NCBI GenBank assembly: GCA_023413895.1
Contig: JAEZOU010000053.1
Location: 1 to 64,000 of the forward strand
Direction of reading: 5' to 3'
From: Bacteroidota bacterium
GTDB taxonomy: Bacteria > Bacteroidota > Bacteroidia > Bacteroidales > WCHB1-69
Length of the DNA: 64,000 nt
The first letter of the stretch is position 1; every line of letters begins with the position of its first letter. The notes beneath the pieces are model-generated. The model was not told the DNA's origin and ran no database searches. It was given only the letters and a program-made list of their open reading frames with translations. The translations under genes were made by a program, and so were the position numbers. Below are positions 43,005 through 52,906 of this stretch, piece after piece.

Positions 43005-43943
43005 ATGAAAATTATAGCAGTAGAGCCGATAGGAATTACGTCCGAAAGAGCACAAGAAATGAAAGAAATCTTTAAATCACAAAATGTTGATTTTGAGGTT
43101 TATAATGATAGACAAGAAAATCCTGAAGTATTAGTAGAGAGAATGTGCGATGCCGATGCCGTTATTGTATCCAATATACCTATTCGGAAAGAAATCATGG
43201 AAAAATGTCCTAAACTGAAGATGTTAATGGTAGCTTTTACAGGTTTGGATCATATCGATTTGGAGTATTGCAGCCAGCATAATATCGTGGTGCGTAATGC
43301 GGCAGGGTATGCTACAACTGCAGTTGCGGAGTTAGCTGTTGGTATGATGTTAGATTGCTATAGGCATTTGACTGCGTTGGATGCGCAAATTCGCAAAGGA
43401 GGAACTCGAAATAATTTCTTGGGCAGACAACTGAAAGGGAAAGTGGTTGGTATTGTGGGAACAGGAGCTATCGGAATGGAAACTGCTCGTTTGTTGTTGG
43501 CGTTTGGCTGTAAAGTAGTTGCTTGGAGTAGGACTGAACGTAAAGAACTGACAGACATCGGGGTGCGCTATCTTACGTTAGAAGCATTGATGTCTCAGTC
43601 TGATATCATCTCTCTTCATTTGCCGCTTACCCCGCAAACACATCATATCATAACTCGTGAGTTGTTGACGTTGTGCAAACCGAGTGCACTGATCGTGAAT
43701 ACGGCACGGGGAAATGTGGTGGATATTGATGCTGTAGCAGAGATGTTATTGGAAGGTAAAATTGCTGGCGCTGCTTTTGATGTATTTGAAAAAGAGCCCC
43801 CATTAGCAGAAAATCATCCGCTGTTGGGAGCTCCTAATTGTTTGGTTATCCCTCACGTTGGGTATGCAACTCGTGAGGCTTTCGATATCAGAATTGATAT
43901 ATGTATCGAAACTTTACTTAATGAGATTGCTTCTCTTAAGTAA
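43005..43943 (+). CDS. D-isomer-specific 2-hydroxyacid dehydrogenase
   Basis: The 312-residue NAD(P)-dependent dehydrogenase belongs to the phosphoglycerate/glycerate/lactate dehydrogenase superfamily. The Rossmann motif is VGIVGTGAIGMETARLL. Catalytic-region segments are IVNTARGNVVDIDAV (Arg), FDVFEKEPPLAENHPL (Glu) and VIPHVGYATREA (His). The substrate is not clear; hydroxypyruvate or glyoxylate are possible. I start at ATG 43005, since an upstream TTG at 42987 is part of the -7 box. The last 30 bp overlap the end of the M3 peptidase gene on the other strand. Confidence 0.87.
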   Translation: MKIIAVEPIGITSERAQEMKEIFKSQNVDFEVYNDRQENPEVLVERMCDADAVIVSNIPIRKEIMEKCPKLKMLMVAFTGLDHIDLEYCSQHNIVVRNAAGYATTAVAELAVGMMLDCYRHLTALDAQIRKGGTRNNFLGRQLKGKVVGIVGTGAIGMETARLLLAFGCKVVAWSRTERKELTDIGVRYLTLEALMSQSDIISLHLPLTPQTHHIITRELLTLCKPSALIVNTARGNVVDIDAVAEMLLEGKIAGAAFDVFEKEPPLAENHPLLGAPNCLVIPHVGYATREAFDIRIDICIETLLNEIASLK

Positions 43944-46055
43944 TGCTTTTACAGAGGGTTCTCGGCCTCTGAATTTAGCATATAGTTTCATTGCATCTTC
44001 AGAACCTCCTTTAGATAAAATGTTATCAACGTATGAGTTTGCTACTTTTGGGTTGAAAATACCTTGTTCTTGGAAGAGTTCAAAAGCATCTGCTTCAATC
44101 ACTTCTGACCATTTGTAACTATAATATCCAGCAGCATATCCGCCAGCAAAAATATGGCTAAATGCTTTGCTCATACAAGTTCCTTCCAAAACCGGAAGTA
44201 GTTGAAGATCTGAAGTTTTATCGTGTTCAAATTTAATCACATCTTTAATTTCAGCAGCAGGTGTTGTGTGATAGCGCATATCTAAGTATCCATAGGTCAA
44301 CTGACGGCAAAAGTAGTATCCCGACATAAAGTTTTCAGCTTCTTTTACTTTTGTAATTAGTTCTTGTGGAATCACTTTTTTAGTCTTGTAGTGGAAGGCA
44401 AATTCTTTCAAGAATTCTTGTTCAGAAGCCCAATTTTCCATAATTTGAGATGGAAATTCTACAAAATCGCGAGGAACATTGGTGCCAGATAGGGATTCAT
44501 ATTTTACATCAGAAAGTAATCCGTGTAACCCGTGACCAAATTCATGTAAGAAAGTTTGTACTTCATCGTATGTTAGAAGTGATGGTTTTCCTTTAGTAGA
44601 AGGAGAAAAGTTCATTACCAATGAAACTTGCGGACAAACATATTTGTTGTCAGCATCGTAATATTGTTCACGGAAACTAGTCATCCAAGCACCGCTGCGT
44701 TTGCTTTCTCTGGGATGAAAATCCATATATAAAATACCTGTAAGTTTCTTGTTTCTATATACTTCATATACCTTAACATCTGGGTGATATGTAGGAATTT
44801 TTTTGTTAGGAACATATTTTAAGTTGAACAAAGAAGAAGAGAGTTCAAAAATACCATCGATTACATTTTCTAAAACAAAGTAGGGTTGTAATTGCTCGTC
44901 GCTGATGTTGTAAAGGTGGTTTTTGTATTTTTCTGCGTAGAAAGTTATGTCCCAACCTTGCAATTGTTTCTCTTTAAAACCCTCTTTTTGTGCAAATTTT
45001 GTAAGTTCTGCAATCTCCTCCTTACCTTTTGCTAATGCTGCGCTCTTCATTTCGTCTAACATGCCAAATACATTCTTGCTGTTTTTTGCCATTCTGTCTT
45101 GAAGCGCATATTCTGCGTAGTTTTCAAAGCCAAGAAGTTGTGCAATCATTTCGCGAGATTTCAAAATATTATGAATTATCTCTTCATTGTCGAATTGTTT
45201 AGATCCTCTTTGATTGTAAGCAATGTAAAATTCTTTTCGTAGTTCTCGGTCTTCAGCATATTTCATAATTGCCAAATAACTTGGAGTAGATAGGTCAAAT
45301 AGATAGCCTTTCATCTCTTTCTCTTGGGCGCGGTTTTTGGCAATTTGAAGTAAATCATCAGGAATGCCTTTTAATTGATTTTTGTCTGTGATGTTTTTAC
45401 TAAAACTATTTGTAGATTCCAATACATTTTTGCTGAATTTGAGATTTAAGAGAGATAATTCTTCTGTTAATTGTGCATATTGTTTCTTCTTTTCATGAGA
45501 AAGTTTAGCTCCGTTGTTGACAAAACTTTTATAGGTGTCTTCTATCAATTTTTTATCTTCTGTACCTAATGCATCATTTTTTGCTCGATAAACCATCTCT
45601 ACTCTTTTAAAGAGTTTTTCGTTGTGGTATAGTGAATTGCTGAAATGAGAAAGAATAGGACTAATCTCTTCTGCCATTTTTTGCAAATTAGGATTTGTGT
45701 TGCAGGAAAGCATATTAAAAAAAATGCCTTCTATCCGTTTGAGAACAATACCGCTTCGTTCCAAAGCAACAATAGTGTTTTGAAAATTAGGTTTTTCCAT
45801 TGAATTGGTAATACTTTCGATCTCTTTTTCTGCTAAAGCGATAGCCGTCTTTATGGCTGGCAAGTAATGCTCCTCTTTAATCTGGTCAAAAGGTGGCGTT
45901 TGATATGGGGTATTCCATGGTTGTTGAAGTAACGGATTGTTTTTTGTCTCCTCCATAATTCTTTGTGGTGATAATTGTTTTTTTGCTTGAAGATTTTGTG
46001 CTTGCACAGTAATGCTAACTGCCAAAATTATAAATGCAAGAACTGTTTTTTTCAT
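43914..46055 (-). CDS. dcp: M3-family zinc metallopeptidase (dipeptidyl carboxypeptidase type)
   Basis: The 713-residue secreted or periplasmic oligopeptidase has a signal peptide (about 1-19, VQAQ). The zinc site H-E-F-G-H is at 504-508, with the third ligand region LSGTNVPRDFVEFPSQIMENW, where Glu follows downstream. The typical M3 C-terminal region (FSHIFAGGYAAGYYSYKWSEVIEADAF) is present. Dcp removes C-terminal dipeptides from short peptides. It ends the porU-porV-ispF-dcp run, 3 bp behind ispF. Its export suggests trimming of peptides produced by surface proteases. Confidence 0.92.
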   Translation of the reverse strand: MKKTVLAFIILAVSITVQAQNLQAKKQLSPQRIMEETKNNPLLQQPWNTPYQTPPFDQIKEEHYLPAIKTAIALAEKEIESITNSMEKPNFQNTIVALERSGIVLKRIEGIFFNMLSCNTNPNLQKMAEEISPILSHFSNSLYHNEKLFKRVEMVYRAKNDALGTEDKKLIEDTYKSFVNNGAKLSHEKKKQYAQLTEELSLLNLKFSKNVLESTNSFSKNITDKNQLKGIPDDLLQIAKNRAQEKEMKGYLFDLSTPSYLAIMKYAEDRELRKEFYIAYNQRGSKQFDNEEIIHNILKSREMIAQLLGFENYAEYALQDRMAKNSKNVFGMLDEMKSAALAKGKEEIAELTKFAQKEGFKEKQLQGWDITFYAEKYKNHLYNISDEQLQPYFVLENVIDGIFELSSSLFNLKYVPNKKIPTYHPDVKVYEVYRNKKLTGILYMDFHPRESKRSGAWMTSFREQYYDADNKYVCPQVSLVMNFSPSTKGKPSLLTYDEVQTFLHEFGHGLHGLLSDVKYESLSGTNVPRDFVEFPSQIMENWASEQEFLKEFAFHYKTKKVIPQELITKVKEAENFMSGYYFCRQLTYGYLDMRYHTTPAAEIKDVIKFEHDKTSDLQLLPVLEGTCMSKAFSHIFAGGYAAGYYSYKWSEVIEADAFELFQEQGIFNPKVANSYVDNILSKGGSEDAMKLYAKFRGREPSVKALLKRSNLIK

Positions 46056-46058
46056 AAT

Positions 46059-46559
46059 TTATTCTGGTTTAATAATTGAAACAATACTATGTACTATAAT
46101 GGCTTCCTCTTGACCTACTGCATCCAATTTTTCGTTGGTTTTGGCTTTAATGGAAATTCTTTCCGGTTTTAAGTTAAGAATTAAGGAAAGATTTTGAATC
46201 ATAGGTTCGATGTAAGGAGCCATTTTAGGTTTTTCTGCAATGATGGTAATATCAATATTATTGATTTTCCATCTATTGTTGGTAACCATTTCGACAACTT
46301 CTCGAGTAAGGATTTGGCTATCAATGTTTTTATATTTCGGGTCGGTATCTGGGAAATGAGTTCCAATATCTCGTAGAGCGGCAGCTCCTAAAAGTGCATC
46401 ACACAATGAATGCAAAAGCACATCTCCGTCGGAGTGTGCCACGCATCTTTTATAATGAGGAATTTCAATTCCTGCTAATACAAAAGGTTTGGAATCATTA
46501 TCATCCTTCTTAATCAGTCGATGAGAATCATAACCTAAACCTACACGAAAATCTATCAT
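46059..46559 (-). CDS. ispF: 2-C-methyl-D-erythritol 2,4-cyclodiphosphate synthase
   Basis: IspF is the fifth enzyme of the MEP isoprenoid pathway and forms the cyclic diphosphate. The 166-residue trimeric enzyme has the zinc ligands in GLGYDSHRL (D11, H13), AHSDGDVLLHSLCDALLGA, FPDTDPKYKNIDS and EKPKMAPYI. A TNEKLD and GQEEAI ending is normal. Its start overlaps the porV stop by one base, so it is translationally coupled to a secretion gene. A similar porV-ispF neighbourhood exists, as I recall, in Porphyromonas. Confidence 0.95.
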   Translation of the reverse strand: MIDFRVGLGYDSHRLIKKDDNDSKPFVLAGIEIPHYKRCVAHSDGDVLLHSLCDALLGAAALRDIGTHFPDTDPKYKNIDSQILTREVVEMVTNNRWKINNIDITIIAEKPKMAPYIEPMIQNLSLILNLKPERISIKAKTNEKLDAVGQEEAIIVHSIVSIIKPE

Positions 46560-47803
46560 TATCTCAGTTTACCTTGCCTTTTAATAGCTTCTGAATTGAA
46601 AGATTCGAAATCAAATGTTATAGAAAAACGCAAAGTGTTTTCCATTGGGTGACGTTGTGTGAATGGGAAAAGATAGCAAACATCAATAGCGAAGATGTTA
46701 TATTTTACACCAGCACCCACTTGGATAAATTTACGATTACCTTTGTATGCGTTTTCAAGAAAAACACCCGTGCGAACAAAGAAAAGGTCACGGTAAGAAT
46801 ATTCCAAACCAATAGAACCTGAAATTTCGCGCATCTCTTCTACAAATCCGCCTGGAGCATCGTAGAATGAACGAAGAATACCGCGGAAAACGCTGATGTC
46901 GTCAAGGTCAATGCCATTTCCGTAATATACATAATTGCCCGCTTCATCATAAATAGGTGTTCCTAATGAATCTTTGAGAACAACTGGCGGTGTAGGAACT
47001 AAAAGTTTTCCTAATTCTCCAGCAACCGTTAACTTGTTATAGCCATCAAAATCCATAGTGTAGGATAATCCTAATTTAAGATTGGTAGGCAAGAAGTTAC
47101 GAGTCATAGAACCATCAGAATAGGAAACTTTATTTCCAACATTGGTTAATGCTAAGCCAAAGCGCAAAGTGGTGTTTTCTAACCCACGTACTCTGAAGTT
47201 GTCTTGATAGAATAAAGAAAGGTCAGCAGCACCTGCTAAACCAGGTTTCATATTAGAGCCACCCACTTCAATGTCGTTAGCTAAGTTGGAATAAATAAAT
47301 CTTCCTGTTAATGCCATCGCAAAGTTTTTTGTAAGTTTGCGGTTGTATGTGAAGTCTAATGCAAATTCGTTGGGCTTTCTGTTGGCAATGGGTTGTCCGT
47401 AATAATCGGTAAGCTGAATGTCTCCTAATGAGAAGTAACGGAGTGAGAATGCCAATGCGTCCATTTCTGTAAGTTTCCAATATGCCGCTAAATAAGCAAG
47501 GTTGATGTCGGAAACCAATCCTTTTAACCAAGGACTATAAGAAATAGAGAATCCAAAAATATTGTTGCTGAAAACATATTTGGAAGGGTTGTGTGCTTGA
47601 CTATTGGCATTTACAGGAGTTGCAACTCCTTGGTCTCCCAAGCCACCTGAGTATGAATCTGGTGCAATTTGCAAGAATGGAACTGCTGTGGTTATGGTAT
47701 TTAGGTATGGATTAGTAGGATTATTTTCGTCAAAAGTTTGTGCAAAAGTGTATGTCGTTAAGCAAAAACCGATAATAAATAATGTAAGTGTTTTTCTAAT
47801 CAT
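46559..47803 (-). CDS. porV: T9SS outer-membrane shuttle protein PorV
   Basis: PorV is a 14-strand FadL-like outer-membrane barrel that receives folded cargo from the T9SS translocon and delivers it to the sortase. The 414-residue protein has a signal peptide (about 1-21) and then ITTAVPFLQIAPDSYSGGLGDQGVAT, part of the family's N-terminal signature on SRxGxxG-type barrels. Repeated amphipathic strands follow, ending with RHPMENTLRFSITFDFE. It lies 57 bp behind porU and overlaps ispF. The neighbour PorU makes the assignment firm. Confidence 0.93.
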   Translation of the reverse strand: MIRKTLTLFIIGFCLTTYTFAQTFDENNPTNPYLNTITTAVPFLQIAPDSYSGGLGDQGVATPVNANSQAHNPSKYVFSNNIFGFSISYSPWLKGLVSDINLAYLAAYWKLTEMDALAFSLRYFSLGDIQLTDYYGQPIANRKPNEFALDFTYNRKLTKNFAMALTGRFIYSNLANDIEVGGSNMKPGLAGAADLSLFYQDNFRVRGLENTTLRFGLALTNVGNKVSYSDGSMTRNFLPTNLKLGLSYTMDFDGYNKLTVAGELGKLLVPTPPVVLKDSLGTPIYDEAGNYVYYGNGIDLDDISVFRGILRSFYDAPGGFVEEMREISGSIGLEYSYRDLFFVRTGVFLENAYKGNRKFIQVGAGVKYNIFAIDVCYLFPFTQRHPMENTLRFSITFDFESFNSEAIKRQGKLR

Positions 47804-47860
47804 TTTTTTTTAGTTTTATTGAAAATATGGAGTTGTTAACGTACAAATTGCTATATTATT

Positions 47861-50800
47861 TTATAGAATCGCAATTTTTTCTGTTTTTTCTGCAATTTCT
47901 CCATTTGCATTTCTTACTTTTAATTTATATATGTAAACACCTTTCCCCAATTTGTCCCCAAAATCATCACGACCATCCCACGAAATAGGCTCACTACGAT
48001 TCCCTTTTGTAAGTTGTGATGAGGTTAGCGTTTTGACCAATTTTCCCGAGATGGTGAATATTTGAATAGTGATATCTAATTGAGTTCCAATGCGATTGTG
48101 CTCAAAATAAAAATCTGTATGAGTAGTAAATGGATTAGGATAGTTAAGAACGTGCTCCAAAGTAAAATCTTCGTCCGAAACAACGGTAAAGTCGATGGAG
48201 TTTTCAGAAACATTGTTGGCAATATCCCAAGCCCGAACTGTTAAGGTGTGATTTCCTATTGTAAGTTCTGATAAAGGATAACGAACTGTTCCGCAATTGA
48301 AACTATCTTGTTCAGATAGATAATAATCGTTGAGAATAATCTGTTTATCAGTGTTGTTATCTAAAATGGCTACTAAATCATGCCCAATACCATTACCTGT
48401 TGTGTTTATGCCAAATTCATCTTTTAATTTAACTAGTAGTAGTGCGTTGGGTGCTGTAGTTCCACCATTTACAAAACTTTCATCATTAATAAAAATATCA
48501 ATTTCTGGTCCTCGTTTGTCTTCAATAGGATTTTCACTAATTCCACCTATAATAATTGTATTGGAATAGCCGGTTGCATCGGTTTGCTTATTTGTTGCAT
48601 AGTAGCTTATTTTTCCATTTCCATAGGTGTAGTTAATATCTTTCGGAATGATAAAAGAGAATGAGAATTGACCATTGGTTACAGATGAATTTCCCTTAAA
48701 AAGAATGTTTTTCTGTTGCTCAAATTCAAAAGGTGCAATTTCAGAATCACTTACATCATTCAAAAGGGTAACCCCTTTGGTAGCTTTATCATAAATAGAA
48801 GGAAATATATTTCCGTTGAAAGATGTGAGAATATTGCCCAATGTGTCAATAATTCTTCCTTTGATATCTACTTTGGAGAGTGCTTTTAGTGTATCGGTAA
48901 AGGTTTCTATGGGTTTTCCATTGATAGAATCTGTTACAATTTGAAATTCAGGAATATTCAGTGGTAATGATGGATCGCCTATTAGGTAAATCATATTGAT
49001 GGTTTCTGCTACACCTCCCATACTATTTTTTGCCATTTGATTAACCTCTCCTAAAGTTTGTTTGTGGTTGTCAATGGGATGGAAAATATGGGTTGCTAAT
49101 GACCTTATATAGCTAGAATTAGGACCGATATAGGCTACTCGTGATGTAGTAATAAGGCCAACTCCACCTCCATTTTCGTTGAAGAAACTGAGCTCTGCAG
49201 GTGAGATAGATTTTCGGTCGTACCAACCAAATTCACACGACATAGTTGTGATGAGCGGTTGGTTATAGCGATTGCTCCATTTGTGGATGTCCGAAATCTC
49301 TAAAATTCGTTCGTGAGCCCAACTTGCGCCGCTGCTGTGTCCAACGTATGAGTAAAGGAGCGCGCCGCGATTCATACGATTGTTCAATGCTGTGTTAACT
49401 TCGGGATAACGCTGCCCACCCGCAAATGATTCCTGTGGATATGCATCGCAATAAATTTTATCAAAATTGAAAGAGGGATAATTCTCTTTGATGATGTTAG
49501 CGCACGCTTCAGAAACAGAGATATGTTCATTCGCGTCTTCATCATCAGCTACAAAAGCAATAATATTGCGCCAATCTGCAAAGTTCGAAATCAATGTGGA
49601 ATTTCCGTTGGTTAGGTCTGTTTTGGCGCTATAATCTATACTTTTTTGTACTGCGATGCGCGCTTGTGTTGAGTTGCTACATGGGAATCGCCCTACGGCT
49701 ACATCGATCAAACCTCGTAATGAGGTGCCTATAAGACCTTCGTTGTCATCTAAAAGTCCAAAATAGTCGTCAAAAGATCTGAAAAAACGTTCGCTTACTT
49801 CTTTATTATATTGATAATTAGGAACATAGCATTTAGTTCCTTCCGAAATTTCTCTGTAATCATACGATGGTCTTCCCATTAATAAGAGATATTTTGGAAA
49901 TTCTCCGTTACTTTTTTTGTACATCATTCGCATATAATCGCGAATAGCAGTCGGATCTAATGCACCTGACGAAAATTCGTTGTAAACTTGTGTCGTTGTA
50001 GCTACTATTGTCGATAGTCCGTTTGCCCGTTTATGTTTGGCTAAACGTTCTGCTTGATCAAGAAAATTAGGATGGGTAATAATAACTAACTCAGCAAAAC
50101 TTCCGTGCAAATTCTGGTTAGTAACATGTTCTTCAGAAGTTACAGTGTGAAAATAACCGCCATTGAAAGCAAGGAAGTATCGAAGCGAGTCTGCAGTCGC
50201 TTTAAATGTAAAGATATCACCATTTAATTCGCCTTGCATTAATATTGGTGTGGTATGGTCGGTAATATCCCAAACCATAGTTTGTGTGTTTGCATTGCTG
50301 ATGCGGTATTGGTTTATTACGCTAGTTCCTATTGAATTAGGTTGGCAAAATGGAACTTGATTTGTGAACATTGTAAGTTGTGCTTCCGCCTGAAATTCAA
50401 ACCAATCTAAATGAGCTACCGCTGAAGAGTGAGGTTTGCTGTATGTGAAATTGAGAGTCATCGGTGAGGTAATATTACCTACGTTCAGGGTTTTATTACT
50501 TATCTTAAGAAGGTCATCGCTAAAGGTTCCTGCCAAACTCATTCGACCTACATTGGTTCCATTTGCAGTGATATCAAAGTATGAAGTTGACGAAGTGGTA
50601 CTTCCTGCATTAACAATTAATTTTCCGCCCGCAGGTGTTAGTGGCGGAATAGTTAAGGTATAGTTTTTTTGTGTAACCATATCGAAACCTTCATCAAACC
50701 AGTGGCGCCCCGATTCTCCAAAGTTTTTGACATCATTTTCATAAAATTGATAGTGCTTGAAGGTGTTGATGGTCTGCGTAGCTGTTAAACCGCTATTATC

Positions 50801-51703
50801 TTGTTTTAAAATACGCTTTTTCTCTCCAATTCCAGCATCAATGCAGATAAAATAGTAGGCTTTTAAGGAGTAGATGTTGTATTGGTGAGAAAATGTGTTA
50901 TCAGATTCGTTAAATTTCCAAGTATGAGGTCCTTGCGCATAAAAAATTATGTAATCCCCGTTATCGAAAGTTCCATCATTGCCATCAGCCACCAAGATGG
51001 AGATCTCTTGCAAATCGTCTAGACGTGGGTCACTATTAGTTTCGGAAAGCATTCCTCCACCATTCCCAAAAATGGCAATCTGGTTTGAGGCAATGTTGCC
51101 GCTTAAGATTCCCATATCTACTAATTCCGAATGTGTAATTTTATGAATGCCAGTGTTTACAACGGATATTTTATGCCAATTTCCAAATGCTAAAATAGAT
51201 TGGTTTACATAATCTTTTTGTGAAGAATTTCCTTTGTTGCTAATTATCCCTTGAATTGAAATTGTACAAGAGATAACTTTACGATAATTTCCCTTCTCGC
51301 CTAATATGGGAATGAAACGAATTGTAGTGTAATTTTTTTTGTTGGCACATTCCGTTCTCACTTCCAAATTTAAACTATTTTGTGCAAAATTTTCAGGAAT
51401 TAATCCCTTTTCTTTAGAAGAAAGTGGTAAAGTTTGGATATCCGTTACGCTAAATTGGTAGGAATCGAAAAAGTTTTCAACAGAAAATTTGTCAAAAAAG
51501 AGGGGTAAAGTGGTAAAGGTTTCGTCAACTAAAGCCCCTTCAAAGTTGAGAATTTCGATGGATTTGTCAGGAGAAATCTCAATTTTTGTACTATTTTTCC
51601 ACTGAATATGATAGGTTTTGGAAAAATTATTTGCCTGAATGTCAAATAATTGGAATAAAAATGCAATAAAAGTTATTATTACTACCCAAGATTTTGATTT
51701 CAT
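47861..51703 (-). CDS. porU: T9SS C-terminal sortase PorU (gingipain-like C25 peptidase)
   Basis: PorU sits on the outer surface with PorV, removes the C-terminal sorting domain from cargo and transfers the protein to anionic lipopolysaccharide. The 1280-residue protein has a signal peptide (about 1-24), an N-terminal beta-rich region (25-540) and a C25 caspase-like domain (about 545-950). The catalytic dyad is H789 (SYVGHSSG) and C823 (TTMSCEFGW). A C-terminal domain ending YPNPFTTHTDF... ISWDGRDDFGDKLGKGVYIYKL resembles sorting domains. Length fits the family. It is first in the porU-porV-ispF-dcp unit. Confidence 0.95.
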   Translation of the reverse strand: MKSKSWVVIITFIAFLFQLFDIQANNFSKTYHIQWKNSTKIEISPDKSIEILNFEGALVDETFTTLPLFFDKFSVENFFDSYQFSVTDIQTLPLSSKEKGLIPENFAQNSLNLEVRTECANKKNYTTIRFIPILGEKGNYRKVISCTISIQGIISNKGNSSQKDYVNQSILAFGNWHKISVVNTGIHKITHSELVDMGILSGNIASNQIAIFGNGGGMLSETNSDPRLDDLQEISILVADGNDGTFDNGDYIIFYAQGPHTWKFNESDNTFSHQYNIYSLKAYYFICIDAGIGEKKRILKQDNSGLTATQTINTFKHYQFYENDVKNFGESGRHWFDEGFDMVTQKNYTLTIPPLTPAGGKLIVNAGSTTSSTSYFDITANGTNVGRMSLAGTFSDDLLKISNKTLNVGNITSPMTLNFTYSKPHSSAVAHLDWFEFQAEAQLTMFTNQVPFCQPNSIGTSVINQYRISNANTQTMVWDITDHTTPILMQGELNGDIFTFKATADSLRYFLAFNGGYFHTVTSEEHVTNQNLHGSFAELVIITHPNFLDQAERLAKHKRANGLSTIVATTTQVYNEFSSGALDPTAIRDYMRMMYKKSNGEFPKYLLLMGRPSYDYREISEGTKCYVPNYQYNKEVSERFFRSFDDYFGLLDDNEGLIGTSLRGLIDVAVGRFPCSNSTQARIAVQKSIDYSAKTDLTNGNSTLISNFADWRNIIAFVADDEDANEHISVSEACANIIKENYPSFNFDKIYCDAYPQESFAGGQRYPEVNTALNNRMNRGALLYSYVGHSSGASWAHERILEISDIHKWSNRYNQPLITTMSCEFGWYDRKSISPAELSFFNENGGGVGLITTSRVAYIGPNSSYIRSLATHIFHPIDNHKQTLGEVNQMAKNSMGGVAETINMIYLIGDPSLPLNIPEFQIVTDSINGKPIETFTDTLKALSKVDIKGRIIDTLGNILTSFNGNIFPSIYDKATKGVTLLNDVSDSEIAPFEFEQQKNILFKGNSSVTNGQFSFSFIIPKDINYTYGNGKISYYATNKQTDATGYSNTIIIGGISENPIEDKRGPEIDIFINDESFVNGGTTAPNALLLVKLKDEFGINTTGNGIGHDLVAILDNNTDKQIILNDYYLSEQDSFNCGTVRYPLSELTIGNHTLTVRAWDIANNVSENSIDFTVVSDEDFTLEHVLNYPNPFTTHTDFYFEHNRIGTQLDITIQIFTISGKLVKTLTSSQLTKGNRSEPISWDGRDDFGDKLGKGVYIYKLKVRNANGEIAEKTEKIAIL

Positions 51704-51796
51704 TTATCGTTTTATTTAATGCAAAAAGTTATCAACAGTATGAAGATTATGAACTGCAAAAATGCAAAAAAATTACACTGAAAGAGCCTTTTTTGC

Positions 51797-51827
51797 TTGA
51801 TAAAAATTAGAAAAATGAATACTTTTG
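51797..51827 (+). promoter_or_regulatory. Promoter of porP/sprF
   Basis: TTG at 51797-51799, a 20-bp spacer and TACTTTTG at 51820-51827. The start falls near 51832, leaving a leader of about 19 nt to ATG 51851. The long frame opening at TTG 51797 begins on the -33 box and cannot be the true start. Confidence 0.75.
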
Positions 51828-51850
51828 CCCCGCAATTTATAATAAGTAGT

Positions 51851-52840
51851 ATGCAACGAAGAATTATACCAATTTTAGTTGTGCTTTTGTTTGTTTCTTT
51901 GCTTCCTGCAAAGGCGCAAGATGCACATTTTTCGCAGTTTTATGCTAATCCACTTTATCTAAATCCTGCGATGGCAGGTACCAATGTGTGCCCTCGTATC
52001 ACTTTGAATTTCCGTGACCAATGGCCAGGAATGCAAGGTGAATTTCTTAGCTATTCTGCTTCTTACGACCAACATTTTGATAAATTAGCAGGTGGTATTG
52101 GTGTGATATTTTTTGGCGACCGCGCTGGTCAAGGAACTTTCAATACATACTCTGCAAGTTTTATGTACTCCTTTAAGTTGAAAGTAAGCAGAAAATTTAA
52201 TATGCGTTTCGCCCTCTCCGCAGGCTATTATCAAACTACCTTGAATTGGGATAAACTGACTTTCGGAGATATGATCGACCCCAAATATGGCTTTATTTGG
52301 AATACCAATGAGCAACGACCTAGTGATTTGACAAAAGGTCAATTCGATTGCTCCGCAGGTTTCTTGGGCTATACCAAAAATTTCTACTTCGGTGTTGCAG
52401 CTCATCACCTTGTGCCAATGTATGTCGGTTTTATCACCGATACCTACAGAGTGCCAGTGAAATGGACAGCTCACGTAGGAGGTAATTTCGATTTGAAGCG
52501 TAAAAGTAAAAAAGAAACATCGTTCGGTGATATTTCCATTAGCCCTAACATCATTTATCAACACCAATTGGAAGCTCATTACCTTCACGAAGGTTTCTAT
52601 TTGAATTTTTATCCTTTTACAGTAGGACTTTGGTTGCGCCATAGTTTCGATAATATTGATGCCGTAATCTTTACTTGTGGTATCCAACACGAAATGATTA
52701 GAGTAGGCTATTCGTATGATATTACAGCATCTAAATTGTCAGGCCATACCCAAGGTTCTCACGAGGTTTCATTGCAGTTCTTGTTGCCTTGTCCTCGTAA
52801 AGTACGACATATTAAAGACTTAAAATGTCCAACATACTAA
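51851..52840 (+). CDS. PorP/SprF-family outer-membrane protein of the T9SS
   Basis: The 329-residue outer-membrane beta-barrel has a signal peptide (about 1-22, PAKA-Q) followed directly by the family hallmark DAHFSQFYANPLYLNPAMAG. The rest consists of alternating strands with NFRDQWPG, GIGVIFFGDRAGQG and GYSYDITASKLSG. Members pair with particular cargo or with the PorK/N ring; SprF is needed for one adhesin in Flavobacterium. It precedes gldJ by 66 bp and diverges from porU. Many paralogues usually exist per genome, so I do not commit to the name porP. Confidence 0.9.
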   Translation: MQRRIIPILVVLLFVSLLPAKAQDAHFSQFYANPLYLNPAMAGTNVCPRITLNFRDQWPGMQGEFLSYSASYDQHFDKLAGGIGVIFFGDRAGQGTFNTYSASFMYSFKLKVSRKFNMRFALSAGYYQTTLNWDKLTFGDMIDPKYGFIWNTNEQRPSDLTKGQFDCSAGFLGYTKNFYFGVAAHHLVPMYVGFITDTYRVPVKWTAHVGGNFDLKRKSKKETSFGDISISPNIIYQHQLEAHYLHEGFYLNFYPFTVGLWLRHSFDNIDAVIFTCGIQHEMIRVGYSYDITASKLSGHTQGSHEVSLQFLLPCPRKVRHIKDLKCPTY

Positions 52841-52906
52841 AATTAAAACCATTACCAATAATAAATTAAGTAAAGTCTCGTTAAAGTAAATATTAGATTT
52901 AAAATT

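Noticed and set aside
51797..51850. 18-residue N-terminal extension of the PorP/SprF protein
   Set aside because: Its first codon is the promoter -33 TTG and the -7 box lies within it; translation must start downstream at 51851.
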